Shown: one piece after another, positions 4,321 through 6,392 of the stretch
How positions within the stretch are numbered: the first letter of the stretch is position 1
Layout: each line of letters starts with the position of its first letter
From: Actinomycetota bacterium
Lineage (GTDB): Bacteria > Actinomycetota > Acidimicrobiia > Acidimicrobiales > Ilumatobacteraceae
NCBI GenBank assembly: GCA_009705865.1
Contig: WLSJ01000096.1
Span: forward strand, 1-6,392
Direction of reading: 5' to 3'
Length of the DNA: 6,392 nucleotides
Notes under the pieces: model-generated
What the model was told of the DNA's origin: nothing
The model's database searches: none
What the model saw: the letters and a program-made list of their open reading frames with translations, nothing else
Position numbers and translations under genes: made by a program

Positions 4321-6392
4321 GCCAAAATTGTCACGGTTCCATTTTCTCCTGCCATTTTGCAAATCTCTTCAATCAAAGTTTCTGGTTCTACATACAACGT
4401 GAAGGTCACATTTTCGCTGGGTACAAGTAACGGCGGTGCAAGCATCGCGTCAACAGTGATTACTGCATCTACTAAAACGTGTACCGCATTGAAGACCGCA
4501 AGAAACTGCACGATCAAAAGTGTGAAGAAGGGCGTACTGCTTTTGATTTCTGCGAAATCAAAAAATCTCAAAGGCTTCAGTGTTTCAAGTACAAAAGTGC
4601 GTTTTGTTGTCGGCGGCACATGGTCAAAGACTTCTATCAGTACACCTTCCTCAGGAAATTATGGAAGTAGTGCGCCTACAACTTCGGACACCTCTGGTTC
4701 CACGCCGCAAGTGCAAGCGTCGGGCTGCACTATTACGGGAACGTCAGGAGATGACGTCTTAGAGGGAACATCCGGCAACGATGTAATTTGCGGCAAAGGT
4801 GGCAAAGACAAAATCAGAGCCAAGGCAGGCAAAGACATCATTTACGCCACTCTTTTACAATCAGCTTCAGGCAAAGCGGTTTCAGCTGCTGGAGTTCGTA
4901 AGTTGGCCGACGATGCAGAGGACACCGGCGCTGACGATATTGATGGCGGCGAAGGCGATGACATTATCTACGGCGGTTCAGGCAACGACGTAATGACCGG
5001 CGGTTCAGGTGACGACACACTGAACGGTGGCGACGGCAATGACACCTTGACAGGTGATGGTGGATCTGATCACGTCAACGGCGATGGCGGACTCAATGTG
5101 TGCAATGTCGACTCATCTGACATTTATGACACAAACCCAGAAACGAGAACGTGTGACACTGAATCACCGAAAGTTGAATCTGTCACCCCTTCAACTTTGA
5201 GTGTTGATACAAGCGCCAGTGCGCGTAATTTCACCGTTGCAGTTGTGGCCACGGATGATCTCGCAGGATTCTCGGAATGGGGATGCTGGATGGGTCTTAT
5301 TAAAGACGGCTCATTCTTAAAGCAGATTGCTCCTAGTGGAGTAGTGCCGACAGTTCTCACAGTCGGTAGATATGGAAACACAAAAATCCGGTTTACCTTT
5401 TCCTTCACTTTGCCTCGATATGCCGAACAAGGCGACTGGAGCATGGAAGGGTATGACTGCCGAGACCAAGTAGGGAATAACGCCAGGTATTTCTTTGATA
5501 ATAACGTGTGGACCTATTCATCTAATGGTGTCCCCACGGTTTATGCAGCTGGTGAACCATTTGTGCATCAGAATATTGCGCAAACAGGTATCGGTGACAC
5601 GCAAGATCCAGTACTTGTAAGCGCGACTGCGTCAACACAATCAATTGACACGTCTGCTGGTCCACAGGCCGTGACGTACACACTTGAATTGTCTGATGAC
5701 TTAGGAATTGATGACCGTTATATAACCATTTATATGCGGTCAACTAATGGAAACATCGTTCGATCGACAGTAGCAACTAGGACAAGCGGAACTTTGCAGC
5801 ATGGTTATTGGACTGTTTCAGTGACGTACCCTCGCTTTTGGCCAAGTGGTAATACCAACCTCTATTTGGTCAACGACTTAAGAGATATTTCTGGCAAAGA
5901 AGGCCGTTACGGTGGGGGCTACGTTGCCATACCGACACTCGCGCTTGCGCAGACTGTTACTAATCAAACTGGTATCGGCGACAGTGAAGGACCAACCGTT
6001 ACTAACATTCAGCTTGTTCATGCACCGAATACCACAAGCGGTGATGATTATGTCGATTTAGATATCACGGTTACCGAAAATCTCAGTGGGGCATTCTGGG
6101 ACGAGAGTAACTCTCAATTCACACTTCGCGGCCCAAGTGGAGCAACGTTATACGGATGCCTTGACGCACATAATTGCGGAGAGGTCTACGATGACAATCC
6201 TGCTGATGATGATCCGACGTTTCCCACATACGGTCGTCCTACATTCCGAATTATCAGCAGTGTCACATCGAATACGACTGGGTACACCACAACCGTGGCA
6301 CGGGCAAGAGTGCGATTCCCCAATCTGTCAGCATTAGGGACTTGGACGTTTTCGTTAACGCTTCTCCCTGACAAGGTGGGTAACTATGTGGC
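4243..6392 (+). CDS. Secreted modular protein: FnIII-like domain, RTX repeats, tandem Ig-like repeats (3' truncated)
   Basis: The frame is open for 716 complete codons from ATG 4243 to the window end, with no stop. It encodes an exported protein of unknown function. Residues 1-26 are a Sec signal peptide (RR..R..K, hydrophobic core 11-21, cleavage after ASA at 24-26). About 35-123 look like a divergent fibronectin-III domain with a likely C80-C89 disulfide. A Ser/Thr-rich linker spans about 127-160. RTX-type calcium-binding nonapeptides (GGxGxDxLx) lie at 166-201 and 235-286. From 305 on there are at least three Ig-like modules (305-451, 452-579, 580 to beyond the edge), joined by QTGIGD[TS] linkers. 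The ten Cys of the visible mature protein fall in five close pairs, which fits an oxidising extracellular site. The architecture suggests a cell-surface adhesin or matrix protein stabilised by calcium. No catalytic domain is visible, but the C-terminus, where an anchor or enzyme could sit, is missing. It is probably transcribed separately from the dehalogenase gene. Confidence 0.85.
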   Translation, partial: MRRIRPKLLPTLAIIAILGAPMTASAAKIVTVPFSPAILQISSIKVSGSTYNVKVTFSLGTSNGGASIASTVITASTKTCTALKTARNCTIKSVKKGVLLLISAKSKNLKGFSVSSTKVRFVVGGTWSKTSISTPSSGNYGSSAPTTSDTSGSTPQVQASGCTITGTSGDDVLEGTSGNDVICGKGGKDKIRAKAGKDIIYATLLQSASGKAVSAAGVRKLADDAEDTGADDIDGGEGDDIIYGGSGNDVMTGGSGDDTLNGGDGNDTLTGDGGSDHVNGDGGLNVCNVDSSDIYDTNPETRTCDTESPKVESVTPSTLSVDTSASARNFTVAVVATDDLAGFSEWGCWMGLIKDGSFLKQIAPSGVVPTVLTVGRYGNTKIRFTFSFTLPRYAEQGDWSMEGYDCRDQVGNNARYFFDNNVWTYSSNGVPTVYAAGEPFVHQNIAQTGIGDTQDPVLVSATASTQSIDTSAGPQAVTYTLELSDDLGIDDRYITIYMRSTNGNIVRSTVATRTSGTLQHGYWTVSVTYPRFWPSGNTNLYLVNDLRDISGKEGRYGGGYVAIPTLALAQTVTNQTGIGDSEGPTVTNIQLVHAPNTTSGDDYVDLDITVTENLSGAFWDESNSQFTLRGPSGATLYGCLDAHNCGEVYDDNPADDDPTFPTYGRPTFRIISSVTSNTTGYTTTVARARVRFPNLSALGTWTFSLTLLPDKVGNYV
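4738..5103 (+). repeat. RTX nonapeptide repeats (two blocks) in the secreted protein
   Basis: Codons 166-287 encode about ten nine-residue RTX units. Block 1 (166-201) has four: GTSGDDVLE, GTSGNDVIC, GKGGKDKIR, AKAGKDIIY. Block 2 (235-287) has GGEGDDIIY-type units, including GGSGNDVMT, GGSGDDTLN and GGDGNDTLT, then two degenerate ones. RTX units are known to form a calcium-bound parallel beta-roll after export. A 33-residue non-repeat segment (202-234) separates the blocks. Confidence 0.85.
5581..5599 (+). repeat. 19-bp direct repeat, copy 1, at an Ig-like module junction
   Basis: CAAACAGGTATCGGTGACA encodes QTGIGD plus the first base of the next codon, at the boundary of modules 1 and 2. 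It matches copy 2 at 17 of 19 positions. Confidence 0.8.
5965..5983 (+). repeat. 19-bp direct repeat, copy 2, at an Ig-like module junction
   Basis: CAAACTGGTATCGGCGACA again encodes QTGIGD, at the boundary of modules 2 and 3. It lies exactly 384 bp (128 codons) after copy 1, so it preserves the frame and marks the module length. Confidence 0.8.

Larger units (their letters stand above)
5155..6392 (+). repeat. Tandem Ig-like modules (two complete, third cut by window edge)
   Basis: Module 1 covers residues 305-451, module 2 covers 452-579 and module 3 runs from 580 past the window end. Each opens with [CG]D[TS]xxxP-like sequence (DTESP, DTQDP, DSEGP). Modules 1 and 2 share S[VI]DTSA followed about 15 residues later by DDL[AG]. 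Late in the modules a G-x-W-[ST] motif recurs (GDWSME, HGYWTVS, LGTWTFS), followed in 1 and 3 by a D-x-VGN turn. Alternating hydrophobic residues suggest beta-sandwich folds. No named family is assigned with confidence. Confidence 0.7.

Noticed and set aside
4197..4619. 140-codon minus-strand reading frame opposite the start of the RTX gene
   Set aside because: It lies opposite a plus-strand frame with a strong Shine-Dalgarno, signal peptide and recognisable domains; its own translation shows no family motif.
4738..5103. Tandem DNA repeat or CRISPR-like array
   Set aside because: The periodicity is 27 bp in coding frame with Gly/Asp codons, explained by RTX nonapeptides; there are no identical repeats with unique spacers.

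Overview
The window looks like chromosomal DNA of an actinomycete-type bacterium (Actinomycetota) with moderate GC content. The main evidence is the gene order dnaK-grpE-dnaJ-hspR, in which a MerR-family HspR repressor closes the chaperone operon; this is the standard actinobacterial arrangement. The secreted protein at the right end, with a fibronectin-III-like domain, a Ser/Thr linker, RTX repeats and Ig-like repeats, also resembles proteins of aquatic Actinomycetota. An aquatic Acidimicrobiia-like or other moderate-GC lineage is my guess and is not proven by the sequence.

Layout. Bases 2-2967 hold a compact plus-strand heat-shock operon: the C-terminal half of DnaK (its 5' half lies outside the window), GrpE, DnaJ and HspR. 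The gaps are 3 bp, 3 bp and a 4-bp ATGA overlap. DnaK/DnaJ/GrpE form the Hsp70 folding machine, and HspR is the expected repressor of the operon. The operon promoter and the HspR operator (HAIR) should lie upstream of dnaK, outside the window.

A 101-bp spacer with two dyads and a possible leaderless promoter separates hspR from a 361-aa haloalkane dehalogenase of the HLD-I (DhlA-like) type. All five expected catalytic and halide-binding positions are present in it, and it carries an apparent extra segment before the cap.

After an 88-bp spacer, one reading frame opens at 4243 with a good Shine-Dalgarno and stays open to the end of the window (716 complete codons, no stop). It encodes a Sec-exported modular protein: signal peptide, FnIII-like domain, low-complexity linker, two blocks of RTX calcium-binding nonapeptides, then at least three tandem Ig-like modules. 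This is the least ordinary element here.

I found no RNA genes, mobile elements, CRISPR arrays or strong terminators, and no credible minus-strand gene. Nothing here amounts to a demonstrated new system. The best leads are the modular surface protein, the extended dehalogenase and the structured spacers in front of these two genes.
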